From Pseudomonadota bacterium (GTDB lineage Bacteria > Pseudomonadota > Gammaproteobacteria > Burkholderiales > Rhodocyclaceae), in the NCBI GenBank assembly GCA_018262095.1, contig JAGTRW010000001.1, forward strand, positions 1 to 64,000: a stretch of 64,000 nt of DNA. The letters are read 5' to 3'. Of the stretch, positions 18,399 through 26,826 are shown piece after piece; the stretch's first letter is position 1, and each line of letters starts with the position of its first letter. The notes beneath the pieces are model-generated. The model had not been told where the DNA came from, ran no database searches, and saw only the letters and a program-made list of their open reading frames with translations. Position numbers and translations under genes: made by a program.

Positions 18399-19739
18399 TT
18401 AGGGCTCGTGACGAACCCGCTGCGCATTCGCAGCATCAGGCGGATGCCCCAGATCGGTCATGCCAAGCCGACTTGTTTCGCGCGAACAAAGCACAGCGAC
18501 GGCCGACAGCGCACACCCGACGCTCACCAGACAGGCCACGGGATTCCATTCGGCAGGTGTTTGGCGGGTCAGATAAAGCGCCAGCGTCGGCGCCTGGGCG
18601 GCCAGCGTAAAGCCAAACTGGGTGCCGACGGCGACGCCGGAAAGACGGACCCTGGTGCTGAACATTTCGCCGTAGAGCGATGGCCAGACGCCGTTGGCCG
18701 CACTGTAGGCCACGCCAGCCAGCAGCACGCCGAAGACGAAAAGCAGCGCGACGCTGGCCTGAGCAATCGCCCACAGATAAGGCCAGATCAGGACACCCGA
18801 AGCCAACGCGCCAAAGACGAAGACCGACCTTCGCCCGATACGGTCTGACAGGTGGGCCCAGAGCGGGATGGCAAGCATACCGACGCCTGCGCTGGCAAGC
18901 AGCACGGCAAGCATCGTGGTCCTTGCAATTTGTTGCTGGCCGACCGCCCACGACAGCGAGAAGACGGCGACAATCGCCGGGACCACGGAAACCTGAGCCG
19001 CCAGCAACACCCGCAGGACATCGAACCGGTATTGCCGCCACAGAATTTCCAGGGGCTCGACTCGGCTCTCGTTGCTGCGCCTTTGAGCCAGAAAAACCGG
19101 GCTTTCCGGCAAGCTGAAACGGACCCAGACCCCCATCACGACGAGCAGTGCGCTGCCCAAAAAGGGAATCCGCCAGCCCCATGTGAGCAACTCATTCTCG
19201 GACAGCAACGCCGAAAGCAGCATGAAGACGACCGACGACAGGATGATGCCGGCCTGCGTTCCGCTCAACGCGAAGCTGGTGTACAGCCCGCGCTGCCGGC
19301 TTTCGGCCAGTTCAAGGACCAGCGCGTTGGCGCCGGCATGTTCGCCGGAGACGGCGAGGCCTTGCAGCAGGCGAAGCGCGACCAGAAGCAGCGGCGCGGC
19401 GATGCCGATTTCCCGATAGGTGGGCAGCACGCCGATCGCGAACGTGGACAGCCCCATCAGCAGCAAGGTCAGGCACAGCACCAGCCGGCGCCCATAGCGG
19501 TCACCCAGGTAGCCGAGCAACAAGGCGCCAAACGGCCGCGCAAGATAGCCCGCGCCAATCGAAGCGACCGCGGCCAAGTTCGCCAATCCGGGCTCAGCGC
19601 GCGGGAAGTACAGGGGGCCGAGAATCAGCGCCGCCGCCGTGCTGTAGAGGAAAAAATCGTAGTACTCGAGCGCGCTGCCGATCCAGCTTGCCCAAGCGGC
19701 TCTTTTGACCTGCGCCTGGCGCGAAGAGAGGGTCCGCAT
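18399..19739 (-). CDS. MFS transporter, metabolite:H+ symporter (ShiA/KgtP-like)
   Basis: About 446 residues with twelve predicted helices. Family signs are S-x-L-E-Y-Y-D-F at helix 1, GDRYGRR between helices 2 and 3, GGEx-type LLQGLAVSGEHAG in helix 4 region, and LSDRIGRR in the second half, all typical of the MHS group that carries shikimate, alpha-ketoglutarate, proline or aromatic acids. I took the ATG at 19739; an in-frame TTG at 19778 is equally possible, as neither has a clear ribosome binding site. It lies between the tannase-family gene and an AraC regulator on the same strand. Substrate unproven, probably an organic or aromatic acid. Confidence 0.85.
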   Translation of the reverse strand: MRTLSSRQAQVKRAAWASWIGSALEYYDFFLYSTAAALILGPLYFPRAEPGLANLAAVASIGAGYLARPFGALLLGYLGDRYGRRLVLCLTLLLMGLSTFAIGVLPTYREIGIAAPLLLVALRLLQGLAVSGEHAGANALVLELAESRQRGLYTSFALSGTQAGIILSSVVFMLLSALLSENELLTWGWRIPFLGSALLVVMGVWVRFSLPESPVFLAQRRSNESRVEPLEILWRQYRFDVLRVLLAAQVSVVPAIVAVFSLSWAVGQQQIARTTMLAVLLASAGVGMLAIPLWAHLSDRIGRRSVFVFGALASGVLIWPYLWAIAQASVALLFVFGVLLAGVAYSAANGVWPSLYGEMFSTRVRLSGVAVGTQFGFTLAAQAPTLALYLTRQTPAEWNPVACLVSVGCALSAVAVLCSRETSRLGMTDLGHPPDAANAQRVRHEP

Positions 19740-19793
19740 CGTCGGGGTCAGCGTGCCAGGCGCTGCGAGATTAACCAAGTACCGATCAACGCC

Positions 19794-20687
19794 TCAGGCG
19801 CTTCGCCAGCGCGCCGGGGTCTGCCCCATATGGCACTTGAAAGCATTGGAAAAATGCGCCTGGCTGGCGAAACCGGAAGCCAAGGCGATGTCAGCGATCG
19901 ACCGCTGGCGCTCGGCGCGCAACAAATGAGCGGCGCGCGCGATGCGCATTTGCAGCACGTAGCGGTGGGGAGCAACGCCGAAGGACGCCCTGAACAATCG
20001 CGAGAAATGATAGGGGCTCAGGCCCACCTCGGCGGCCATGCGCTCGACGCTCAAGTCGGCGTCAAGAAAGGTATCGACAAGTTCGCGAACCTTGGCCTGC
20101 TGGTTTGACGACAAGGCTCGTGCTTGCGGCAGCGCCTGGCATGGCTTGCGCGAATGATGGCGACCGAGCCAACCGATGATCGTGAGCGACAAACCCTCGG
20201 CGTACAGCACGCCGTTGAGCATGCCTTCCTGAATCTCGTCAGCCAGCGTGAACAGCGAGTTGACGAGAAAATCGTCCTTGAAGGCGTAGCGTAGCTCGAG
20301 ATCGAAATGATGAGCATCTTCCTGCAGATAGCGCTCGAGCACAAAGGGGTTCAAGCGCAGACAGATCGTTTCGCCGCCGGGTTCGCACTCCCAGCGCCCG
20401 TAATCGCGCTCATAGTCGGCCCCCAGCAGATCGACGCCAGGCGCGGCCATTGGCACCTCCTGTGTTGTTCCATTGCATCGATACCAGCGTCGGCCCGAGG
20501 CATGGGTCCGTGCAGCGATAACCACCGGCATTCCGGAGAACTGCGGGCCACATTCGGCAAACACGGGGATTTGCTTGCGTTCGAGCAATAGTCCTTTCCA
20601 GCCCACGGGCCGGCTTAGCACGGGATGCCCATCGGATCCGAGGATGTGGGCGCTGTGCGCCCCAAGCAACTCTCTTCGCTTAGTCAT
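19794..20687 (-). CDS. AraC-family transcriptional regulator
   Basis: 297 residues from the ATG at 20687 (a GTG at 20723 is in frame). The N-terminal part (about 1-190) is a cupin-like sensing domain. The C-terminal 100 residues hold two helix-turn-helix motifs: LSVERMAAEVGLSPYHFSR, then RSIADIALASGFASQAHFSN, ending F-K-x-x-x-G-x-T-P-A-x-W-R, the AraC consensus. It probably controls the adjacent MFS/tannase genes or the catabolic operon beginning near 31.5 kb; there is no other regulator in the 16-32 kb block. Confidence 0.9.
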   Translation of the reverse strand: MTKRRELLGAHSAHILGSDGHPVLSRPVGWKGLLLERKQIPVFAECGPQFSGMPVVIAARTHASGRRWYRCNGTTQEVPMAAPGVDLLGADYERDYGRWECEPGGETICLRLNPFVLERYLQEDAHHFDLELRYAFKDDFLVNSLFTLADEIQEGMLNGVLYAEGLSLTIIGWLGRHHSRKPCQALPQARALSSNQQAKVRELVDTFLDADLSVERMAAEVGLSPYHFSRLFRASFGVAPHRYVLQMRIARAAHLLRAERQRSIADIALASGFASQAHFSNAFKCHMGQTPARWRSA

Positions 20688-20932
20688 GATTGCCCGCTCG
20701 AACGACACCAAATACAGGAACACTACCCCACGAAATTTTTATTGGTCTTTTGAAGGCTTGGAACAAGAACGAATGAATATCAGCGATGAGCATACGAACC
20801 CAGGCATTGCGCGTATTGCAAAAAAACACGCGTTTTTCGAATTCGTGCTGCTGCCAAGATGCGCGCCTTGCCGGCCATGGCGACGCCTTGGCGCAGGCCT
20901 TGAGCGACACGCCGCAAAATCGAAGAGGCACC

Positions 20933-21805
20933 TCAAAGGCGTAACGCCAGCGCCAGCGGAACGAAGAAGAGCGCCGCCGCGTTGCCAATCATCACGATCG
21001 CCGCGACCTTGTCAGGCTCCTGATCGTAGCGCTCGGCGAAGATGAAGCCCGAAACCGCCGGCGGCAGCGCGCCGAAAATGAACAGGATGTCCAGGCTGTG
21101 ACGACTCAGGCCGGCAATTTCGCCAAAGCCCCAGGCCATCAGCATGCCGGTCAGCGGCGTCGCGATGGCGCCGACCACGCCGATTCCCCAGGCACCGAGT
21201 CTGGCCGACGACAGCCGAACGCCGAGCGAAAAAATCATCAGGCCCAGCGAGATGTCGCCCAGGATCTTGCTCGCCGCCATCAGCGGTGCCCACAGCGTCA
21301 CCCCGCCCAGGCTCACGGCAACGCCGAGCGCTGCCGCAACGATGAAGGGTTCGCGCCAGATCGTCGCGAGCAGCGAGTTGCCGCCCAGCAGCCACGGGCT
21401 TAGCGAAAACTGCAGCAAGGTCACGACCAACATCAGCACCACCGCGGCACCCAGCGCCTGGTCGCCGAAGGTCAGCAAGAGCAGCGGCAGCCCCATATTG
21501 CCGACGTTGTTGAACATCACCGGCGGCACCAGCGTTTTCGGCTCGTAGCCGAGCAGCCGCGCCAGCGGCCAGGCAAGCAGCGCCGAACCGATCACCACCA
21601 CCACGGCACCGACGACGAGTTCAAGGTTGTCGGCCAGGTTGAAGGTCCGGCCGGCGAGCGCCGAGAAGATCAGCGCCGGCATGAAGACCTCCATGTTGAG
21701 CCGGTTGGCGGCGAGCATCTCCGGACGATGGCGACGGCCATAGAAATAGCCGAGCATGACGATGATGAAGATCGGGAAGACGATGCCTATGATGCGCAGC
21801 AGCAT
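20933..21805 (-). CDS. AEC family transporter (auxin efflux carrier/MdcF-like)
   Basis: 290-residue membrane protein with about ten helices. It opens with the AEC pattern MLLRIIGIVFPIFIIVMLGYFYGRR. The conserved PxxxFNNxGNMGLPL stretch occurs near residue 103-118 and the family-typical unwound helix region near residue 200. ATG 21805 fits homologues better than the in-frame TTG at 21817. Bacterial AEC proteins such as MdcF carry malonate or other short carboxylates. It is the most distal gene of the catabolic operon, after a possible terminator. Confidence 0.85.
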   Translation of the reverse strand: MLLRIIGIVFPIFIIVMLGYFYGRRHRPEMLAANRLNMEVFMPALIFSALAGRTFNLADNLELVVGAVVVVIGSALLAWPLARLLGYEPKTLVPPVMFNNVGNMGLPLLLLTFGDQALGAAVVLMLVVTLLQFSLSPWLLGGNSLLATIWREPFIVAAALGVAVSLGGVTLWAPLMAASKILGDISLGLMIFSLGVRLSSARLGAWGIGVVGAIATPLTGMLMAWGFGEIAGLSRHSLDILFIFGALPPAVSGFIFAERYDQEPDKVAAIVMIGNAAALFFVPLALALRL

Positions 21806-21890
21806 GAGGTCACTCAAAGGCGAATAAGCAGACCGCGAAGTCTGCCAAAAAAGAGCGTGAACGATCGCCGACCGACCGCGGAGTAATCCC

Positions 21891-21931
21891 GAAAACAGCC
21901 TCCGGGGCCGGCCAGGAGCCTGGCAGGCTCC
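21891..21931 (-). terminator. Possible terminator after the AroE-like gene
   Basis: On the minus strand a hairpin GGAGCC/GGCTCC (21931-21915) and an overlapping alternative hairpin precede GTTTTC (21896-21891). The stem with the T-run is imperfect, so termination may be partial, leaving the AEC gene at lower expression. Confidence 0.4.
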
Positions 21932-21941
21932 GGCAGCACAA

Positions 21942-22775
21942 TCAGTAAGCGATCTTGGCGACCGAACGCAGTTCGTCAGGCGTCGAAGTACCGAAACCGA
22001 AGAACTCGAGATAGGCGGGAATCATTTCAAACAGCATGTCGGTTCCCACTTGATAGCGGCAGCCCAACTTGCGTGCCGCTTCCAGCAGCGGCGTGATCTC
22101 GGTCTTCATCACCACTTCGCCGACGAAGGTCGACGGCGAGAGGCGCGAGACGTCAAACGGCAGCGGGTCGTCGGGCTTCATGCCGAGCGGCGTGCAGTTG
22201 ACCACCAGGTCGTAACCCGCGGGGTCGGTCGAGGTGATCGTGACTTCGAGCTTGGGGTAATAGGTGGTCAGGCGAGAAGCCAGCCCCTCGGCCGATGCCG
22301 TATTGGTGTCGAACAGCGAGAGCGCGGCGACGCCATCGGCGGCGAGCGACGCGGCGATCGCCGAACCGACGCCCCCCGAACCGATCACCAGGCATTTGGC
22401 GCCGGCAAAGACGAAGCCCTTGCGCCGCAGACCGCGCGTGAATCCGGTACCGTCGAACATGTCGCCGAGCAGCGTGCCGTCGGGACGCTTCAAGATGGCA
22501 TTGGCCGATCCGGCAATCTTGGCGGTCGTCGAGCATTCGTCGACCAGCCCGACCGTCGTGACCTTGTGCGGCATCGTCACCAGCGCGCCATGGATGTTGG
22601 AAAACTTGAATATCGACTTCAACGAGGTCGGATAATCCTCGGCCTTGACGCCCATCGGCACCACCACCGCGTCGATCCCGTGTTTGTCGAACCACGGGTT
22701 GTAAATCAAAGGCGCCTTGAAGGCTTCGGTCGGATAGCCGATGTGCGCAATTAATGTCGTCTTGCCACTGATCAT
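21942..22775 (-). CDS. AroE-like dehydrogenase lacking the shikimate-binding serines
   Basis: 277 residues, shikimate/quinate dehydrogenase fold. The catalytic pair is kept: Lys71 in VTMPHK and Asp108 in FDGTGF; Asn92 in GSANAI is also conserved. The N-terminal substrate motif, H-S-x-S-P in AroE and YdiB, reads E-A-F-K-A-P here (residues 17-22), so both serines that hold the shikimate carboxylate become Phe19 and Ala21. The nucleotide site is GSGGVGSA, and the second strand ends in an acidic FDTN rather than the NADP-type NRT, suggesting NAD+. Hence an NAD-linked dehydrogenase of a different, probably cyclic, alcohol. It is last of the run after dctP, fitting a catabolic rather than biosynthetic role. 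Confidence 0.8.
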   Translation of the reverse strand: MISGKTTLIAHIGYPTEAFKAPLIYNPWFDKHGIDAVVVPMGVKAEDYPTSLKSIFKFSNIHGALVTMPHKVTTVGLVDECSTTAKIAGSANAILKRPDGTLLGDMFDGTGFTRGLRRKGFVFAGAKCLVIGSGGVGSAIAASLAADGVAALSLFDTNTASAEGLASRLTTYYPKLEVTITSTDPAGYDLVVNCTPLGMKPDDPLPFDVSRLSPSTFVGEVVMKTEITPLLEAARKLGCRYQVGTDMLFEMIPAYLEFFGFGTSTPDELRSVAKIAY

Positions 22776-22811
22776 TGCTGTTTGCCTGTCGTGTGTTTGT
22801 TGAGGAACGCT

Positions 22812-22838
22812 GGAATACCCGCGCTGGGCGGGAATTCC
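22812..22838 (-). other. Intercistronic hairpin, dctP to AroE-like gene
   Basis: GGAATACCCGC/GCGGGAATTCC, an 11-bp stem with one mismatch and a 5-base loop, and no T-tract. It directly follows the binding-protein stop codon (minus strand) and probably stabilises the dctP message. Confidence 0.65.
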
Positions 22839-22859
22839 AGGCACCTGTTAGCGCGGCGC

Positions 22860-23870
22860 TTATTTCTTGCGGCCCTTTTCAAGCTCGGTCTGCAGTTCCT
22901 TGACCAGCTCAGGACCGACGCTGGTGCTGAACTTGTCGATCACCGGCTTGATCTTGGCGCGGATCTTGGCGATCTCCTCGGACGACAGCACATTGACCGT
23001 CATCGTCTTCTTGAGATTGGCCAACGATTCGTCGGACATCTTGCGTGAATTCTCACGTTGCCACTTGGTCGCTTCGACCAGCGTCGAGGTCAGGATGTCT
23101 TTCTCATCCTTGGTCAGCGCGTCCCATTTCTTCTTGCTGGCGAGCACCGACTGCGGATTGTAGATATGGTTGGTGACCGTCAGGAACTTCTGGACTTCGG
23201 CAAACTTGCTCGTCTCGATCACCGAGTAGGGGTTTTCCTGGCCATCGATGATCTTCTGCTCGAGCGCCGTATACACTTCGGTGAACGGCATCGGAACCGA
23301 ATTGGCACCGAGCGCGTTGAACGTTTCGATGTAGATCGGCGACTGGATCACGCGAATCTTGAGCCCGGCAATGTCCTCCATCTTGTTGAGCGAACGCTTG
23401 CTATTGGTCAATTCGCGGAAGCCCAGTTCCCAGTACGCGAGGTTGACCAGGTTCTTGGCCGGCAACATGTCGCCGAGTTTCTTGCCGAAAGCGCCGTCGA
23501 GAATCACGTCGGCTTCCTTGCCGTTCTCGAACATGAACGGGAAGTCGAAAATCGCGAATTCCTTGACCTGCGTTTGCAGAATTCCCGAGTTCATCGACGT
23601 GAAATCGACGGTACCGCCCTGAACTGCCGACAACGCCTGGACGTCGCCGCCGAGAACGCCGTTGGCGAAGACCTTGATCTGCATCTTGCCGCCGCTCTTC
23701 TGCTTGACGAGCTCAGCCCACTTCTCGGCCCCGAGGACGCCCGGATGGCCCGTCGCGCCAGCGTGCGACAACCTGAACGTGTGTTCGCCGACCTGCGCCT
23801 GCGCAACCGCGCCAAGGACCAGACCGCACACCGCGAACGCTACCTGCCCCGCAAATTTGCTTATTTTCAC
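22860..23870 (-). CDS. dctP: TRAP transporter substrate-binding protein (DctP family)
   Basis: Periplasmic receptor, 336 residues, starting at a GTG eight bases after AAGGAGAT. The signal peptide ends near AVAQAQ. The mature part shows the DctP fold: R-L-S-H-A-G-A-x-G-H-P, the GLKIRVIQSP strand with the ligand-binding arginine, and P-M-P-F-T-E-V-Y-x-A-L-x-Q-K-x-I-D-G-Q-E-N-P. DctP proteins bind a carboxylate through that arginine, so the operon's substrate is expected to be an organic acid. Gene order Q-M-P, with the receptor last, is less common than P-Q-M. Confidence 0.92.
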   Translation of the reverse strand: MKISKFAGQVAFAVCGLVLGAVAQAQVGEHTFRLSHAGATGHPGVLGAEKWAELVKQKSGGKMQIKVFANGVLGGDVQALSAVQGGTVDFTSMNSGILQTQVKEFAIFDFPFMFENGKEADVILDGAFGKKLGDMLPAKNLVNLAYWELGFRELTNSKRSLNKMEDIAGLKIRVIQSPIYIETFNALGANSVPMPFTEVYTALEQKIIDGQENPYSVIETSKFAEVQKFLTVTNHIYNPQSVLASKKKWDALTKDEKDILTSTLVEATKWQRENSRKMSDESLANLKKTMTVNVLSSEEIAKIRAKIKPVIDKFSTSVGPELVKELQTELEKGRKK

Positions 23871-23953
23871 GTTTTCATCTCCTTGATAATACAAAGCCCC
23901 GAATCGGAGAGGCCATCCGTACAGAACTGCCACATCGACTTACAGTACCGCCA

Positions 23954-23975
23954 GGACGCGCGTCGCCGCGCGTCC
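23954..23975 (-). other. Intercistronic hairpin, dctM to dctP
   Basis: Perfect 9-bp stem GGACGCGCG/CGCGCGTCC with a TCGC loop, ten bases beyond the dctM stop, and no T-tract. Possibly an mRNA-stability or processing element setting the ratio of receptor to permease. Confidence 0.6.
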
Positions 23976-23984
23976 CTTCCAACT

Positions 23985-25268
23985 TCAGCCGCCCATGAAC
24001 CAGCGCATCGGCACCAACACCAGATCGGGGAACAGGATCAGCAGACTCATCACGATCAGCTGCGCGTACATGAACGGCAAGACGCCGACGATGATGTCGT
24101 CCATGCTGACCTTGGAGACCCCGCACACCACGTTGAGCGTCGTTCCGACCGGCGGCGTCACCAGGCCGATCGCGTTGTTGATGATGAACACGACACCGAA
24201 GTAGATCGGATCGATGCCGGCGGCGACCACCACCGGCAGCAGCACCGGCGTCAGGATCATGATCGTCGGCGTCATGTCGAGCGCGGTGCCGACGATGACG
24301 ACCAAGATGTTAATCGCAATCATCAGCGCGATCTTGCTGCCCATGAACGGCCTGAGCAAATCGATGCACTGCTGCGGGATCTCGGCGATCGTGATCAGCC
24401 ATGCCGAGACCAGCGCCGCGGCGACCAGGAACATCACGATCGCAGCGGTCTGCCCGGCGGATGCCAGAACAGAATAGATCTGCGAGACCTTGAGCTCTTT
24501 ATAGATGAACAGCGAGACGAACATCGCGTAGGCGGCGCAAACCACGCCGGCTTCGGTCGGCGTGAAGATGCCGAACTTCAGACCGAAGATGAGGATGCCT
24601 GGCATCACCAGCGCCCAGGCGCCATCGCGGATCGCCTGCATGACTTCCTTGTGCGACGCCTTCGGCGGCACTTCAAGGACTTCCTTGCGCGCGACCCACC
24701 ACCAGGCGATGGTGATCCCAGTGGCGATCATCAAGCCAGGAACGATCGCCGCCATGAACAGCTTGGTGATCGACAGACCACCGATCACGCCGAACAGGAT
24801 CAGGTTGGGCGACGGCGGAACCATCGGCCCGATGATGCTGCCCGAGGCGATCAAACCCGCCGATTTCGCGGGGTTGTAGCCCGACTTGACCATCATCGGA
24901 AAGAGCAGCGCCGACATCGCCGCAGCGTCGGCCGCCGCCGAACCCGACAGCGACGCCAGGATACAGGCGGCGAGGATCACGACGTAACCGAGTCCGCCGC
25001 GGATATGCCCGACCAGCGTCATGGCGACGTGAATGATGCGCTTGGACAGTCCGCCGGCGTTCATCGTCGCACCAGCCAGCATGAAGAACGGGATGGCCAT
25101 CAGCGGAAAGCTGTCGGCGCCGTTGATCAGGTTCTGCGCGATGATCTGCGCGTCGAACATCTGTAGATGAACCATCAGCGCGACGCCGCAGGCGAGCAGC
25201 GCGAAGGCGATCGGCATGCCGAGCGCCATGGCGCCCAGCAAGGAGAAGGTAAAGATAGCAATGGTCAT
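23985..25268 (-). CDS. dctM: TRAP transporter large permease (DctM)
   Basis: 427 residues with about twelve hydrophobic segments, the transport subunit of the TRAP system. Typical DctM stretches are visible: G-x-P-I-A-F-A-L, M-A-I-P-F-F-M-L-A-G near residue 57, GSAAADAAAM near 120, and G-x-V-T-P-P-V-G-T near the end. It starts 8 bases after dctQ. The end resembles the truncated DctM at the left edge of the window, so the region holds two TRAP systems. Confidence 0.93.
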   Translation of the reverse strand: MTIAIFTFSLLGAMALGMPIAFALLACGVALMVHLQMFDAQIIAQNLINGADSFPLMAIPFFMLAGATMNAGGLSKRIIHVAMTLVGHIRGGLGYVVILAACILASLSGSAAADAAAMSALLFPMMVKSGYNPAKSAGLIASGSIIGPMVPPSPNLILFGVIGGLSITKLFMAAIVPGLMIATGITIAWWWVARKEVLEVPPKASHKEVMQAIRDGAWALVMPGILIFGLKFGIFTPTEAGVVCAAYAMFVSLFIYKELKVSQIYSVLASAGQTAAIVMFLVAAALVSAWLITIAEIPQQCIDLLRPFMGSKIALMIAINILVVIVGTALDMTPTIMILTPVLLPVVVAAGIDPIYFGVVFIINNAIGLVTPPVGTTLNVVCGVSKVSMDDIIVGVLPFMYAQLIVMSLLILFPDLVLVPMRWFMGG

Positions 25269-25276
25269 GATGCCCC

Positions 25277-25867
25277 CTATTGTTTCTTGCGTTCTGCGGC
25301 AAGTCGTGCGGTTTCTTCTTCCATCTCGCGCTGCAGCTCTTCGAGCTTGGCTTCATCGAGTTCCTCTTCAGACTCCCGGATGCGAACGAGTTCTTCATCC
25401 TTGAGCTGGCCGCTGACCATCATATAGAGGTCATAGAGCAGGATCAGCAAGGCCGGCACGCCGAAGAAGAGCCCGACGCCGTAGAAGAAGCCGGAGGATA
25501 GACCCGAGGCAGGCGCTTCGACGCCGATATTGATCATCGTCTGGTCATAGGCACCGGACATGAACAACAGCACGCAACCGATCATGATGACGTGACTCAA
25601 GACATAACAGATCTTCTTGCCGAGCACCGGCAGCTTGGAGACGACGGTGTCCATTCCCAAGTGCGTGTGCTCACGCATCGCGATGACCGCACCGGTGAAG
25701 GTCAGCCAGACAAAGCCCCAGCGCGAAAGCTCCTCGGAAACGGTAATCCCTGAGTTGAAACCGTAGCGCAGGATCACGTTGCCGAGCACCAGAACGACCA
25801 TCGACGCGATGAAGAAGACGACCATCGCCTTGAGCGCGTGAAAATACCAATCAACGATGCGAGTCAT
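25277..25867 (-). CDS. dctQ: TRAP transporter small permease (DctQ) with coiled-coil tail
   Basis: 196 residues with the four helices of DctQ in residues 10-150 and the common SEELSRWGFVWLTF segment at 42-55. AAGGAG lies eight bases before the ATG. The last 45 residues are an unusual, highly charged Glu/Lys/Arg-rich helix (ESEEELDEAKLEELQREM and beyond) that looks like a cytoplasmic coiled coil. Most DctQ proteins end soon after helix four. The extension might mediate dimerisation or a soluble partner. Confidence 0.88.
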   Translation of the reverse strand: MTRIVDWYFHALKAMVVFFIASMVVLVLGNVILRYGFNSGITVSEELSRWGFVWLTFTGAVIAMREHTHLGMDTVVSKLPVLGKKICYVLSHVIMIGCVLLFMSGAYDQTMINIGVEAPASGLSSGFFYGVGLFFGVPALLILLYDLYMMVSGQLKDEELVRIRESEEELDEAKLEELQREMEEETARLAAERKKQ

Positions 25868-25933
25868 GCGACTCTCCTTAGTGCGGATACATTAATAAGT
25901 GGTGACATCGATTTTCTCTTGTAGGTTGGTTGC

Positions 25934-26755
25934 TTACAGGGAACGCGGATTCGCCGCAGCATAGGCCTTGGCTGACTCAAGGCAGCGGAAAGCGTGCTCG
26001 GCGTAACCAAACTCCTTGGCGCGCGCGAGGTGCGGCAACTCGATAGAGTAAACCATTTCCGGAAGCCGGTTGAGGATGTCGGCGACCGGGATGCCACCTT
26101 CGCCGACGTAGAGCCGCTCCTCGCGCAGGATGCGCGTCATCTCAGCGCGGTCGGCCGGGATCTCGCCCTGGGCGTCGCACAAGTGCGCGAAGTGAAACCA
26201 CTCTTTGGGCAGTCCGTCGAGATCCGCGGGCTTGTCAAGCGCACGGTGAAAGTGATGGACGTCGATCATCAGCCCGGCGTTGTCGCGGCGGGCGGTGCGC
26301 AGCACGTCGACGGCGCCGGCCAGCGTGTTGACGCCGGCGATCGGTACATACTCGAGATCGACGCTCATGCCGAAGGTCTTGGCCAGGTCGCAGACCTCGC
26401 CGAATTTCTCGATCGCGTACTCGCGGTTGGTCGTCCAGATGCTCGACAGCACGGCCTTGGCGCCCAACTCGGCGGCGACTTCCATTGCCGGCAGGTACTT
26501 GGTCGGGTGCATGTCGTCGTAGATGCGTGCCAGTTCAATGTCGTGCACTTTGACGCCAGTGTCGGCGAGCGCGCGCTTGGTCTGCTTGAGCATTTGCGGG
26601 TTTTCCGCCAGCGCATAATTAGGCTCGCCGGGCAATCCCATGTAGATCGGGCGGATGCTCACGAAGTCGTAGCCCGCACGCGCGGCGATATAGGTCATCT
26701 CCGGTGGCGCGCAGCCGAGTACCGTCAGATGAGCCAATGAATACTGTTGTGCCAA
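25934..26755 (-). CDS. Xylose-isomerase-like TIM-barrel protein (candidate dehydratase or isomerase)
   Basis: 273 residues, AP-endonuclease-2/sugar phosphate isomerase family. The TTG start at 26755 follows GGAGGGG by six bases. Expected metal-ligand positions are kept: Glu in VDLEYVP, Asp and His in LMIDVHHFHRA, a HLCDAQ strand, and Glu in SIELPH. This fold includes 2-keto-myo-inositol dehydratase (IolE), 3-dehydroshikimate dehydratase (QuiC/AsbF) and hydroxypyruvate isomerase. The neighbouring ThDP and AroE-like genes make a dehydratase acting on a cyclic ketone my preferred inference. A plain keto-aldose isomerase remains possible. Confidence 0.8.
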   Translation of the reverse strand: MAQQYSLAHLTVLGCAPPEMTYIAARAGYDFVSIRPIYMGLPGEPNYALAENPQMLKQTKRALADTGVKVHDIELARIYDDMHPTKYLPAMEVAAELGAKAVLSSIWTTNREYAIEKFGEVCDLAKTFGMSVDLEYVPIAGVNTLAGAVDVLRTARRDNAGLMIDVHHFHRALDKPADLDGLPKEWFHFAHLCDAQGEIPADRAEMTRILREERLYVGEGGIPVADILNRLPEMVYSIELPHLARAKEFGYAEHAFRCLESAKAYAAANPRSL

Positions 26756-26780
26756 TTGCTTCCCCTCCAGGAAAGGTGGC

Positions 26781-26798
26781 CTGGCGCTCAGGCGCCAG
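26781..26798 (-). other. Intercistronic hairpin, ThDP gene to TIM-barrel gene
   Basis: Perfect 7-bp stem CTGGCGC/GCGCCAG with a TCAG loop, flanked by further possible G-C pairs, without a T-tract. Confidence 0.55.
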
Positions 26799-26826
26799 CC
26801 CCCTTGGTTTCTAGTCGTTAATCGAG

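Noticed and set aside
23058..25166. 702-codon open frame opposite dctP and dctM
   Set aside because: Crosses two clear TRAP genes on the other strand; low-complexity charged composition typical of antisense frames.
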